Part shown: positions 6,808-15,519 of the stretch, one piece after another
How positions within the stretch are numbered: position 1 is the first letter of the stretch
Layout of the letters: every line of letters begins with the position of its first letter
NCBI GenBank assembly: GCA_937967805.1
Contig: CALBTC010000434.1
Coordinates: forward strand, 1 to 25,638
Source: an uncultured Anaerolineaceae bacterium
GTDB lineage: Bacteria; Chloroflexota; Anaerolineae; Promineifilales; Promineifilaceae
DNA length: 25,638 nucleotides
Direction: 5' to 3'
Translations under genes and position numbers: made by a program
Notes under the pieces: generated by a model
What the model was told of the DNA's origin: nothing
The model's input: the letters and a program-made list of their open reading frames with translations, nothing else
Database searches by the model: none

Positions 6808-8328
6808 TTACGGCCGTACCTCCTGAATACGGCGGATGCCATCCTGATCCAGGATCAGGCGCAGGTGGCGGTTCTCTTTGTTGACGCCGGGCTGCACCGT
6901 TTTGTAGCGAGAAATGAGGTTAACGTGGTACACCTTGTGACACGGCAGAGAGACCAACTCGCCATCCCGAATGACAAAGCGCTCTTGTATCGGTTCGGCC
7001 ATCTTGTTTAAAAAGTGGCGGATATCAAAACGCAAAATGTCGTTGATGCCGGTAATTTCGGGGAAGCCGGGCAGCACCTTCTCCGGATTTTTTATTTGCA
7101 GATCAATCTCTTTGGTGTAGCAAATAATGTTTTCCCCGCGCCCTTCGTTAGAAATTTCGGTGATGTGGTCCCGGTTGCGGGCGCGCATCACCGACAGCGG
7201 CACGTCGTCTTCTTTAATGAAGCGCACCTTTTCCCGCAATACCCCCAGACGATGCTGCCCTTCACGCGTGCGAATGGTGATACGCCGGTCAAACAAATAC
7301 TTTTCCAGCCGTTTGGCAAACATGATGCGGCTGGTTTCTTTAATGCGATCCTTAAACATGTAGCCGATAACCAGGGCGATAAAGAAGGGCAGGGTAAAAT
7401 TACCATATTCATACTGAAAATAGAAGGCAACGGCCGTGGCAAAAATCATCGCCAATCCCGCGGCAAGCGACAGGATCAGATGCTCCCAATATTGGCCGTC
7501 TGGCCGAACGTCCGTGTTTAAAAAGAGCACGCTAGAAGCATACTTCTTCAATATGGAGGCACGGTACAGGTACGTTTCGTTATCGCTGCCCTCGACCAAA
7601 ATTGATTCATAGCCGCGCGTTTTACGGTATTTTGTTTCTCTGGCCGTCAGCTCGCTCAGCGCGTGTTTGTAATCTTCGCGATTCGTCTTCTTCAAATATT
7701 CATCCACAATCTGGAACATCTCTACAGCGCTTTCTTCGATCAGAATGCTGATCGATTCATCCGTAAACATGAAGGCTGTGTATACAGCCGGCGGCACGTT
7801 CGGCAGATTAAAGTCAGACAGGAGGGCCCGATATCGTCGGGTGACGTGGGACGCTTCCGTGATGAACTCATCAACCAGATTGTGCACCAGGTAATGGGTT
7901 TTGCCATGTGGCGTTGCCTGAACCTCGGCTACGCGCCGCTCAATCAGGATGAAATGTTCACGCAGGGCACTTTTGAGCATGGCGCTAAGCAGCTTCATTT
8001 GGGTTATTAGTTGTTCATGGGCTGCCGGGTCGCTCAGCCAATCAGCGCTGCGCACCATTTTCTCGATAATGCACAATGGCGAGCGATCCCCCTCGGTGAA
8101 TTCGCGCAAGTTGAGGCTGGGGGTTTTCAGGCGGATGTGGCTTTGCACATCCTGGTAAAATGTCTGCTTGGCGTAAGTTTGCGGGGTGATGCCCAGGCTT
8201 TGCGGCACAAAAAAGTAAGTAGCGATCTGGTAGCGTGTTTTTTGATCGGCGTGCAGTTCATAATCCAGCTTGATTTCAATCTGGTATTGGTCATGATGCT
8301 TCACCGACTGCTGGATTGTTTCTAGCAT
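6808..8328 (-). CDS. Uncharacterised two-TM membrane protein
   Basis: I do not recognise this 506-residue protein. It starts with a hydrophilic region of about 280 residues, rich in charged helices, with no signal peptide. Two adjacent hydrophobic helices follow (about 284-305 and 309-325, separated by a short YEYGN turn), then a basic stretch (FKDRIKETSRIMFAKRLEKY) and a soluble C-terminal region of about 150 residues with predicted beta character. Both large domains should face the cytoplasm, joined by a membrane hairpin. No nucleotide-binding, protease or kinase motif was found. ATG 8328 has AGAGGA about 8 bases upstream. It is convergent with the MOSC gene, 3 bases from its stop, and has its own upstream gap, so it appears monocistronic. 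Confidence 0.85.
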   Translation of the reverse strand: MLETIQQSVKHHDQYQIEIKLDYELHADQKTRYQIATYFFVPQSLGITPQTYAKQTFYQDVQSHIRLKTPSLNLREFTEGDRSPLCIIEKMVRSADWLSDPAAHEQLITQMKLLSAMLKSALREHFILIERRVAEVQATPHGKTHYLVHNLVDEFITEASHVTRRYRALLSDFNLPNVPPAVYTAFMFTDESISILIEESAVEMFQIVDEYLKKTNREDYKHALSELTARETKYRKTRGYESILVEGSDNETYLYRASILKKYASSVLFLNTDVRPDGQYWEHLILSLAAGLAMIFATAVAFYFQYEYGNFTLPFFIALVIGYMFKDRIKETSRIMFAKRLEKYLFDRRITIRTREGQHRLGVLREKVRFIKEDDVPLSVMRARNRDHITEISNEGRGENIICYTKEIDLQIKNPEKVLPGFPEITGINDILRFDIRHFLNKMAEPIQERFVIRDGELVSLPCHKVYHVNLISRYKTVQPGVNKENRHLRLILDQDGIRRIQEVRP

Positions 8329-8363
8329 ACGGTTGTTCCTCTAAAAATGGTTAAATCTGTACC

Positions 8364-8439
8364 TGTCATTGCTTCGACAGCCTCTGTTTCTGTATTCTCA
8401 GAGCAGTCGCACCACGCTGTGGCCTCTCTCAGCATGACA
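8364..8439. repeat. Dispersed repeat with TGTCAT..GC / GC ATGACA ends
   Basis: TGTCATTGCT at the left and AGCATGACA at the right are inverted ends of an element of about 76 bases in the gap upstream of the 506-residue protein. It resembles the common intergenic 'TGTCATGCTGAGNG' elements of environmental bacteria. The rest of this roughly 200-base gap shows no gene. Confidence 0.5.
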
Positions 8440-8530
8440 AATACCGGGTTTAAAAGGGATGCGAAAATATCGCGGGTTGTGGTCTATCCATCATTGCCTC
8501 GATTCGTTGGGAAATTAATATTGCAGAAAA

Positions 8531-11500
8531 TCAGGGAATGGTGATTAATTGATTGGCAGATACGGCCGTTTCTTCCCACACCCCGTCACGCCATGTTACC
8601 CGCACCCAGGCCGCTTCGTCAAATTCGCCCAGCCCCACGTGCAGCCGGCTGTCTTCAGAAGCCAGGTAGCTGCTGCCCACCAGCCATTCACGCATCAGGG
8701 AACGGCCGTCCGGCAAAACCACCTCAACCACCGCCCCAGGATAAAAGCCATCCAGCTCAATTTGCAGCCAGTTGCCGGCAGCATTGTTATTTTGCAGCAA
8801 GGCAGGGGTGCCGCCAATGGTGTTAATAGCCACGTCCAGATCGCCATCGTTGTCATAGTCGGCCACGGCGCTGCCGCGGGCCAGCAGCGGCCCGACGCCG
8901 TCTTCATGCAGCCCAACCTGACGCGTCCATTCGCGGAACTGGCCCGGCTTGCCTTCTTGCTGCATGTTGCCGTAAAAGCGCACCAGTTCGGCGTCGCTGG
9001 CAAAATTGGAAACGGGCACACGGCCGTTCACGGTCATCAGGTCCACGTCGCCATCCTGGTCAAAATCGGCAAAATGGGTGCCCCAGCCGGTCATGTTGTT
9101 GCCCAGGCCGCTGATGCCGATACGGTAGGTGCTGTAGCGGAACACCAATTCGCCCCGTTCGTCAATCTCATTACGATAAAGCGCGTTTAGTTCCGCTTCC
9201 CAGTTGGTGACAAACAGGTCAAAACGGCCGTCACCATCATAATCGCCGCCGGCCACGCCCATGCCGCTGCCGGAATCGCCAATATCGGCCGTCAGGCTCA
9301 AATCTTCAAAATGGAATCCAGCCAGGCTGCTGTCGGGAACGGCCGTATACAGGCGGTTCGGTTGGCCGTCATTGGCGATGTAAAGCTCCAGGCGGCCGTC
9401 GTTGTCCAGATCGGTAAAGATGGGTCCCACGCCGCGCTCTTCACGCTCCAGGCCAACCAGATCGGTGACGTCGCGGAAAGTGCCGTTGCCATTGTTCACA
9501 TACATGCGATCCGGCAGGCCGTAATAATCTTGCGGGAAGGCACCGCTGGGATGGGGAATCTTGTTTTCCAAATCAATATAAGCGGCCACAAATAGATCGG
9601 GCCAGCCGTCCAGGTTCAAATCAGCCACGGCCGAGGCGCTGTTCCATTCGGGGGCAGCCACGCCGGCAGCGGCAGCGCCCTCAACAAAGGTGCCGTCCCC
9701 CTGGTTCCACAGCAGCTTATTCGGCCCATCGGCGGTGACGTACAAATCGGGCCAGCCATCCAAATTGAAGTCGGCGGCGATGCAGCCGTTGCCGCGCAGC
9801 GCCAGATCGGTGCCGGTTTGTGCGGAAACGTCGCTAAACTGTCCCTCCTCATTGCGGAAAAGGGCGTTGGTAGGCAGACCGCCGTTCTCTTGCCAGTAAG
9901 CCCGTTCCTCTTTGGCATGGCTGTTCACCAAATACAAATCCTGCCAGCCGTCCTGATCATAATCGATCCAGCACAACCCTGCACCCATCATGGCTACCGG
10001 ATCGGCCGGGATGCCGGTGCGGAACGCGCCGTGCTGGAAGTTCAGCCCCACCTGCGCCGCCACGTTGCGAAATTGCAGCGGCGTAATTTCGGTGGGATCG
10101 GGCGAGGTGTCGGCTGCGGCCGTATTCCCCCCATCCGCCACACCAGAAGGCACGGTAAGTCCGGTGGGCACCGGATCGAGCGGGAAGCCGCTGGGCACCG
10201 AGTCGGGAATAAAATGGTCCATATCAACTGCCGCCGGATCGGTGAGCGCCAGCAAAAAGGCCACCAGATCAGCGATTTCCCTTTCGGTGAGGGGCAGGCC
10301 GTTGATCAATTCCGGGGAGGCGGTGGTGAGCTGGTCGTCAGGATTGTACGGCCGTACGCTGCTATAAAAAGCGGGCGGCAAAAATTGGCTGGGATCGTAG
10401 CTGCTGGCCATGCCGTGAATATCGGCGTGATGGGCAATCGTCAGCTCCAGCGTGGGATACGCGCCACTGTGGAAATAGGGGGCGGTGAGCTCTACGTTGC
10501 GCAGCGGCGCGGTGCGGAAGGTGAAGCGGTCACGGGCGTCGAAGGTGGCTCCGGCGCGGCCCCAATCGTCGCGGCCTTCCGGCCCCTGCCCTTTGCCCGG
10601 TCCCAGTTGCGGCACCAGCAGGTTGTGGAACTGCAAATCGGTGAAGAGATCACCCGCGTGGCAGGTGGCGCAGTTAACGGCCGTATTGCTCTCCCCATAA
10701 AAAATGAGCGCGCCCCGCTTTTGCTGATCGGTCAGCGCGGCGGTGTTCCCGGCTAAATAATCATCCCAGGGGGAGTCGGTCATGATAAACTGACGCTCAA
10801 AGGCGGCGATGGCGGAGACAACGGCCGTAATGTCTGGATTGGGCGTGCCAAAGAGCGCTTCAAACTGTTCGGTATAGCCGGGAATCCGGGTCAACCGCTG
10901 CATCAACTGGCGGCGCACCCGCTCCGGCGGCAGGTGGCCCAGCGTGGCCCCGGCCATCTCGTGCAGGCTGGTGACGGGGAACATCGCCTGGGCCACCAAA
11001 GCGTCGGTGAACTGGCGCTGGTTGACGTTCTCTTCCAGCGTGGTCACCACTCCGGCGTAATTTTGCACACGGCCGTCCCAAAACTGCACCGGCAGCAGGG
11101 CGCTGTTCAAAATAGTAGGCGAATTGCGCGGCACAAAAGCCCCCACAAACGGATTATTCACCGTGAGGTTCTCTTCCTCCGCGCCTAGCATCACGGTTTC
11201 CACAAATTCACGCTGCGGTCCCAGTCCCTCGCCGCCGGTGCCGATGGGTAAAGCCCGGCCGTCGCCCATCGCCAGGGCGGGATGGTGGCAGGTGGCACAG
11301 CTAATGTTTTGATCGCCGGACAGCACCGGATCGAAGAAAAGCAGCTGGCCTAATTTGACCAAAGCGGGATCGTCTTCGGGGGTGTCGCGGCCGGGATACG
11401 GCCGTAACCCTTCCTGGGCAATCACACTGTGCAGCACAGCATCCAGATCGTCAAACTCCTGGCGCGTGGTGGAAACAGAACTGTTTTCATCCGGCACAGA

Positions 11501-12580
11501 CAAATTTTCCGGCTGCGGCAGACCCCAGTACAGCTCCACAATGTTGCCCTCAAACACCTGGCTGATCAGCAGCGAGCCATCGGCGCGGGGCAGCACCGAG
11601 GTGGGGAAGTTTAACCCTTCCATCACCAGTTCTGTGGAGCCATTGGCAAAAACGCGGCTGAGACGGCCGCTGTTGGCCTGGTAACCCATGCCGCTGAAGC
11701 AGGAAGCGTCGGGACGAAACTCGGCAAATTCCAGCAGCCAGATGGTGCCGTCCGGTCCACGGGCCACGTCGATAGGCATGTTCAGCCCGTCGGTGACGAT
11801 GCGCTCGTTACGGTTTTCATCAATGGCTACCAAACGGCCGCTGCCGGCGGGATAGGGACAGCCGCCAAACAGCGTCACAAAATATTCGCGGCCAATGCGC
11901 TCAATGCCTGTCGGCACGGGGTCAATGCTGCCGTTTTCGATTTTGATTGAAGCAAAGCGGTGAATAAAGCGCGTCGTGCCGTCTTCGGTTTCTTTAGCCA
12001 CACCGTTGCCGCTGGCATCGCTCACCACGGGCACGCCGTTGGGATCGAAGGTCATGTCGAACGGGTTGGTGAGCTGGACGTTGTTGAGCGGCAGCATCTG
12101 GCTGGCTAAATCGTCGGCGGTGAAAGGTTCAGGGGGCAGGGAAAAATTGTCAGGAACAGGCAGGGTGTAAAGGTGACCGAGGTTGAAATGGGCGGTGTAA
12201 AGAGTACGGCCGTCTGGCGACAATTTCACAAAGGGCACGCCGGACAAATCGCCGGAGTCCCGACCGCTGGGCAGGCCGCTAATTAAACGGCCGACCTCGC
12301 CGTCTGGCGTAATCATGGAAACGCCTGCCGAAAAATCGTTTTTACCGGTGCCTTCTTCGGCCACCAGGATGGTGCCATCGGGCAGTTCGGCCATCCCGGC
12401 GGGGTTGAGCAGGCCGTTGGCAAACTGGCGCATTTGCAGGGTGGGTTCGACTTCTGGCTCTGGTTGGCACGCGGCGATGAACAATAAGAGGAATACAGAG
12501 AGACACAGAGTAGACGCAGAGTTTCGCAGAGAGGCTCTAAATATTTGTACTCGGTTTTTCTGGGGCGTATATTTGTTCAT
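8531..12580 (-). CDS. Tripartite lipoprotein: beta-propeller, di-haem peroxidase (CCP/MauG) and FG-GAP/UnbV modules
   Basis: This is a 1349-residue exported lipoprotein with lipobox IAAC (C38). Residues ~45-360 look like an SMP-30/ScyD-type beta-propeller, with repeated 'PDGT/GLNxP' blades. Residues ~385-785 form a di-haem cytochrome c peroxidase/MauG module with CATCH haem sites at 428-432 and 637-641, plus PRNSPTILNSALLPVQFWDGR and RTAPLRNVELTAPYFHSGAY. A Pro/Thr/Asp-rich linker (~785-832) leads to seven FG-GAP/VCBS-like repeats with calcium-type DxDxDG loops (from about 873, 938, 987, 1057, 1113, 1172 and 1241). The end (~1270-1349) is an ASPIC/UnbV-type domain. A role in extracytoplasmic redox chemistry at the cell surface is inferred; the substrate is unknown. 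The start has AGGTAGGT (12586-12593) 5 bases upstream. The frame is intact over 4 kb, so this is a true fusion. Confidence 0.9.
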   Translation of the reverse strand: MNKYTPQKNRVQIFRASLRNSASTLCLSVFLLLFIAACQPEPEVEPTLQMRQFANGLLNPAGMAELPDGTILVAEEGTGKNDFSAGVSMITPDGEVGRLISGLPSGRDSGDLSGVPFVKLSPDGRTLYTAHFNLGHLYTLPVPDNFSLPPEPFTADDLASQMLPLNNVQLTNPFDMTFDPNGVPVVSDASGNGVAKETEDGTTRFIHRFASIKIENGSIDPVPTGIERIGREYFVTLFGGCPYPAGSGRLVAIDENRNERIVTDGLNMPIDVARGPDGTIWLLEFAEFRPDASCFSGMGYQANSGRLSRVFANGSTELVMEGLNFPTSVLPRADGSLLISQVFEGNIVELYWGLPQPENLSVPDENSSVSTTRQEFDDLDAVLHSVIAQEGLRPYPGRDTPEDDPALVKLGQLLFFDPVLSGDQNISCATCHHPALAMGDGRALPIGTGGEGLGPQREFVETVMLGAEEENLTVNNPFVGAFVPRNSPTILNSALLPVQFWDGRVQNYAGVVTTLEENVNQRQFTDALVAQAMFPVTSLHEMAGATLGHLPPERVRRQLMQRLTRIPGYTEQFEALFGTPNPDITAVVSAIAAFERQFIMTDSPWDDYLAGNTAALTDQQKRGALIFYGESNTAVNCATCHAGDLFTDLQFHNLLVPQLGPGKGQGPEGRDDWGRAGATFDARDRFTFRTAPLRNVELTAPYFHSGAYPTLELTIAHHADIHGMASSYDPSQFLPPAFYSSVRPYNPDDQLTTASPELINGLPLTEREIADLVAFLLALTDPAAVDMDHFIPDSVPSGFPLDPVPTGLTVPSGVADGGNTAAADTSPDPTEITPLQFRNVAAQVGLNFQHGAFRTGIPADPVAMMGAGLCWIDYDQDGWQDLYLVNSHAKEERAYWQENGGLPTNALFRNEEGQFSDVSAQTGTDLALRGNGCIAADFNLDGWPDLYVTADGPNKLLWNQGDGTFVEGAAAAGVAAPEWNSASAVADLNLDGWPDLFVAAYIDLENKIPHPSGAFPQDYYGLPDRMYVNNGNGTFRDVTDLVGLEREERGVGPIFTDLDNDGRLELYIANDGQPNRLYTAVPDSSLAGFHFEDLSLTADIGDSGSGMGVAGGDYDGDGRFDLFVTNWEAELNALYRNEIDERGELVFRYSTYRIGISGLGNNMTGWGTHFADFDQDGDVDLMTVNGRVPVSNFASDAELVRFYGNMQQEGKPGQFREWTRQVGLHEDGVGPLLARGSAVADYDNDGDLDVAINTIGGTPALLQNNNAAGNWLQIELDGFYPGAVVEVVLPDGRSLMREWLVGSSYLASEDSRLHVGLGEFDEAAWVRVTWRDGVWEETAVSANQLITIP
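12485..12541. repeat. Dispersed repeat of CTCTGCGTCT type, inside the signal-peptide coding region
   Basis: Read on the minus strand this stretch runs through CTCTCTGCGAAACTCTGCG and CTCTGTGTCTCTCTG, the wording of a widespread intergenic repeat. Here it is in frame and encodes most of the N-region and part of the hydrophobic core of the lipoprotein signal peptide (about residues 15-33). Family membership rests on recognition only; there is no second copy in this window. Confidence 0.5.
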
Positions 12581-12602
12581 CTTGCACCTACCTGACCGGG
12601 TA

Positions 12603-12635
12603 AGATTGGTCCAATCTTGGAGATGGGACCAATCT
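12603..12635. repeat. AGATTGGTCC hairpin element, copy 1
   Basis: AGATTGGTCC (12603-12612) and GGACCAATCT (12626-12635) form a perfect 10-bp stem with a 13-base loop. The left side is also a palindrome by itself (AGATTGGTCCAATCT). It begins 4 bases after the stop of the phosphodiesterase gene. Copy 2 (15482-15514) has the same stem, loop length and placement. It probably acts as an RNA 3'-end hairpin; no T-run follows, so a classic intrinsic terminator is doubtful. Confidence 0.75.
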
Positions 12636-12639
12636 GCAT

Positions 12640-13665
12640 TTACGGACGAATCCCCAGCAGCCGGTCCGGGTAATCTGTTATGATGCCATCAACGCCCCAA
12701 GCGATCAACTGCTGCATGGCGTCGGTCTCGTTTACGGTCCAGGGGATGACCTGCAATCCTTCTTCGTGGGCTTTGGTGATGCGTTCGGCCGTGACGTCCC
12801 GTTGGTTGGGGGACCAGATGTTAAATTTGTAGGCGGCATAGACGTCCAGCTTGGCTTCACCGCCGGTGGTGAGGGCCGCCAGGCGAATCTCGCTGCCCAA
12901 TTCACGGATGGCGCGCAGGGAGCGATGGTCGAAGCTTTGGATGATGACGCGGGGGGTGAGGGAACGGCCGTTTACAATCTTCAGAATCGCCAGTTCAAAT
13001 GGCCCCGCCTCACCGCCGGTAAACCCATCATCAATGTACTCAGGATGGTCCGGCTCGCGCTTGGTTTCGACGTTGAACTGCACAGAGGCGGCGTTGCGGC
13101 GCTGGGCCTCGGTTTTCAGCTCGGAGGTAGCATATTGTTCCACAAAATCAAACAGTTCAGCCAAAGTGACGATGCGGTAATCGTTTCCGGCTAAGGGCAT
13201 GGTTACGGCCGTTTGTGTGGGAAACCGGTCTTCGTTGCCATTCAAATCGCAACGGTACGATCGCACTACAGAGAGCGGCTGCTGGCTGATAAAAATGCGC
13301 CGCAGCGGATTACGCGGATCGGGTGCCTCTGGATCGGCAGGATCGTCCGGCAGTCGGCATTTGCTGTCGTCAATGATGGGATCGTGCCAAATGACGACTT
13401 CGCCGTCCCGCGTAAAGTGCAAGTCCATCTCCAGCGTGGTCACGCCCAGGTCAAGGGCAGCTTCAAAAGCGGGCAGCGTGTTTTCCGGCAGCAGGCCGCG
13501 CGCACCACGATGACCCTGGGCATCAAAGCCGGGCGGCAGATTTCCCGTGCCGACAAAAGCAAAAGGAGTTGCGTCAGTGGCCATCGTTTCCGGCTGTCCT
13601 GACTGGCTGGCCGCACCACAGGCCAAAAGAAAAAGTGGCAACGTGAGCAAAACGATCCGTTTCAT
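12640..13665 (-). CDS. Glycerophosphodiester phosphodiesterase, lipoprotein (GlpQ/UgpQ family)
   Basis: About 341 residues with a lipoprotein signal (MKRIVLLTLPLFLLAC, C16) and a GDPD TIM-barrel domain. Catalytic blocks are HRGARGLLPENT (H52, R53, E61), EMDLHF (E79, D81) and WHDP (H94, D95), all intact. The enzyme hydrolyses deacylated phospholipids to glycerol-3-phosphate and an alcohol; the lipobox places it outside the membrane, where it can feed the transporter encoded upstream. ATG 13665 is chosen because the signal peptide begins there; the longer frame from 13710 would add an unsuitable Trp-rich lead. It is the last gene of the cluster, separated from the binding-protein gene by a strong terminator, so it may have its own promoter. 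Confidence 0.92.
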   Translation of the reverse strand: MKRIVLLTLPLFLLACGAASQSGQPETMATDATPFAFVGTGNLPPGFDAQGHRGARGLLPENTLPAFEAALDLGVTTLEMDLHFTRDGEVVIWHDPIIDDSKCRLPDDPADPEAPDPRNPLRRIFISQQPLSVVRSYRCDLNGNEDRFPTQTAVTMPLAGNDYRIVTLAELFDFVEQYATSELKTEAQRRNAASVQFNVETKREPDHPEYIDDGFTGGEAGPFELAILKIVNGRSLTPRVIIQSFDHRSLRAIRELGSEIRLAALTTGGEAKLDVYAAYKFNIWSPNQRDVTAERITKAHEEGLQVIPWTVNETDAMQQLIAWGVDGIITDYPDRLLGIRP

Positions 13666-13826
13666 CCACCACCTGCACCATGTTTTCAAGCTTGACCCTG
13701 TTTGAGCCATGCCATCCTTAGAGGGATTCTGGCTGACAGCGTCAGCTTTTCACTCAGAATGAAAATTTATGGGCTATTTGGTGAAATTACCCAGATAAAT
13801 TTTACCTACAATAAAAATTGACCTAC

Positions 13827-13865
13827 AGAAAGGCTGCCCAATCAAAGAGATCGGGCAGCCTTTCT
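13827..13865 (-). terminator. Strong hairpin after the UgpB-like gene
   Basis: AGAAAGGCTGCCC (13827-13839) and GGGCAGCCTTTCT (13853-13865) form a perfect 13-bp stem with a 13-base loop, starting 17 bases after the stop of the binding-protein gene on the minus strand. Downstream on that strand is only a modest T-rich stretch (TTTTTATTG), about 13 bases later. It probably ends or stabilises the transport-operon transcript. Confidence 0.8.
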
Positions 13866-13882
13866 ACATTAAAGCCGGGTGA

Positions 13883-15346
13883 TTATTCAAAGAATTCGTT
13901 GTAGTCGGCCAGTTCCTGGTTGGCTTTTTCGGCTGCGATGTCCAGGGCTTCTTGAGCCGACAGACCATCATCCAGCACGGAGCTGTACGCCTCGACGATG
14001 AGACGACGAATAGCCGGGGATGGTCCGGCACGGCCGCCCAAAACGGCGTAGTTGACACTACCGTCATCAAGGACCGTCTTGGTCGTTTCCAGTTGGTTAA
14101 TGGCCGTGACAAAGTTCGGGTTTTCTTCCCAGAACGCAGCCAATTCCTCATTGCCGGCGATGTCGGTGCGCACGGGGAAGTAGCCGGTGCCGGTATGCCA
14201 GGTGACCTGCTGGGCTTCTTCGGCCATAAACTTCATGAACTCCCAGGCGGCAGCATTTTCGGCATCATTGCCGGAGTCAAGCAGCCACAGAGCCGCGCCA
14301 CCGATGACCACACCATTGCGGTCGCCGGCGCTGTCGGCATAGGGAATGAACATGGTGCCAATCTCAAAGTCAGCGCCATCCTGCAAACCACGCGTACCGG
14401 CAGTGGAGTCGAACATCATGGCGGCTTCACCGGCCAGGAAAACGGTGTCTGTGTCGGTCCAGGTGTTGCCCAGGTTGGGTGAGTAACCATCGGCGACAAG
14501 TCCGGTGAGGAAGTCGAACACCTCAACGCCGACGCCCTGGTTGAACATGACTTCGGTGGCCCGCCCGGTACGGCCGTTGTCATTGTTGTAGTACAGCCCA
14601 CCGCTGTTGGCCAAAATCTGCTCAAAGTACCAGCCTACCTGACCCAGGGCAATACAGTATTCGGTCACGCCACTTTCCTGGATGGCATCACAGGCAGCCA
14701 ACATTTCGCTGAACGACCAGCTTTCGCCGGTGGGTGGCGGTGCCACACCCGCTTCAATAAACATTTCTGCGTTGTAGAACAGGATGGGGGTGGAGCTGTT
14801 GAAGGCCATAGCCACCATGCCCTCGCCATCACCGTAGTAATCGGCAACGGCAGGCACAAAGACGCCATCATCATAGCTGTCTTGGGCCATGAGCTGGTGT
14901 GCAGCGATGAGACGCCCGGTATCAATCATCGTCTGTGAAGCCAGATCAAAGTTTTGCACGATGTTGGGCGCGGTGTCGGTTTCAAAGGCAGCCAGGAGTG
15001 CGTTGTAGGTATCGTCGTAGCTGCCCTGATAGGTAGCATTGACCACGATGCCATCCTGACTTTCATTGAAACGAGTCACGAGTTCGTCTACCACCATGCC
15101 CAGGTCATCGGCCATGGCGTGCCAGAACTCAAGGGTGATCACTTCGTCTTCCATCGCTTCTTCTTCAGCAGCGGGCTCGGTGTCTTCGGTGGTATCTTCG
15201 GATACGGCCGTATCTTCCGTGTCGGCTGCCGTGTCTTCGGTAGTGTCTGCCGTTGTGTCATCGGCCGTGTCGCCACCGCCGCAGGCGGCCAGCACCAGGG
15301 CCAGCGCCAACAGCACCATCCAATATTTAAGCATTTTTTTAGACAT
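13883..15346 (-). CDS. ugpB: UgpB-like extracellular solute-binding lipoprotein
   Basis: This is a 487-residue family 1 solute-binding protein. The lipobox LAAC (C22) is followed by a long acidic Thr/Asp/Glu linker (about 25-68). The mature domain follows the glycerol-3-phosphate binding protein UgpB closely: LEFWHAM, a TYQGSYDD-like strand, APNIVQ, FVPAVADYYG, MAFNSSTPILFYN, IGGAALW and WHTGTGYFPVR. UgpB delivers glycerol-3-phosphate or glycerophosphodiesters to an ABC importer. The start has a strong GGAGG (15351-15355). Downstream lies the 13-bp terminator and then the phosphodiesterase; upstream are the two permeases and the kinase. The symbol follows homology and context; binding specificity is untested. 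Confidence 0.87.
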   Translation of the reverse strand: MSKKMLKYWMVLLALALVLAACGGGDTADDTTADTTEDTAADTEDTAVSEDTTEDTEPAAEEEAMEDEVITLEFWHAMADDLGMVVDELVTRFNESQDGIVVNATYQGSYDDTYNALLAAFETDTAPNIVQNFDLASQTMIDTGRLIAAHQLMAQDSYDDGVFVPAVADYYGDGEGMVAMAFNSSTPILFYNAEMFIEAGVAPPPTGESWSFSEMLAACDAIQESGVTEYCIALGQVGWYFEQILANSGGLYYNNDNGRTGRATEVMFNQGVGVEVFDFLTGLVADGYSPNLGNTWTDTDTVFLAGEAAMMFDSTAGTRGLQDGADFEIGTMFIPYADSAGDRNGVVIGGAALWLLDSGNDAENAAAWEFMKFMAEEAQQVTWHTGTGYFPVRTDIAGNEELAAFWEENPNFVTAINQLETTKTVLDDGSVNYAVLGGRAGPSPAIRRLIVEAYSSVLDDGLSAQEALDIAAEKANQELADYNEFFE

Positions 15347-15481
15347 AGTTCCTCCAGTTTAACTGATTTTTGCGCCACAAAATCGCGGTCGCGTACCTTT
15401 CAAAAGGGATACCAGATGGTCATCCCCAAACACCAGACACATCCCGGGTTAGTGTCCGATGGTGAAAACATATGGTTGTTT

Positions 15482-15514
15482 AGATTGGTCCAATCTGTGA
15501 GTTTGGACCAATCT
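15482..15514. repeat. AGATTGGTCC hairpin element, copy 2
   Basis: AGATTGGTCC (15482-15491) and GGACCAATCT (15505-15514) form a 10-bp stem with a 13-base loop beginning AATCT, as in copy 1 at 12603-12635. It starts 5 bases after the stop of the UgpE-like permease gene. A fragment (GGTCCAATC) also occurs at 22430-22438. The remainder of the gap to the binding-protein gene shows no gene. Confidence 0.75.
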
Positions 15515-15519
15515 GCTTT

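Noticed and set aside
8549..9190. Plus-strand ORF of 213 codons
   Set aside because: Antisense to the FG-GAP/UnbV region; no recognisable motif and no ribosome site.
9818..10756. Long plus-strand ORF (312 codons)
   Set aside because: It lies wholly antisense to the haem module of the 1349-residue lipoprotein, whose motifs are clear; its own composition shows no domain and it is a GC-driven shadow.
15155..15285. Acidic Thr/Asp/Glu low-complexity stretch as a tandem repeat or assembly error
   Set aside because: It is the usual flexible linker after the lipobox of a solute-binding lipoprotein, in frame and with varied codons.
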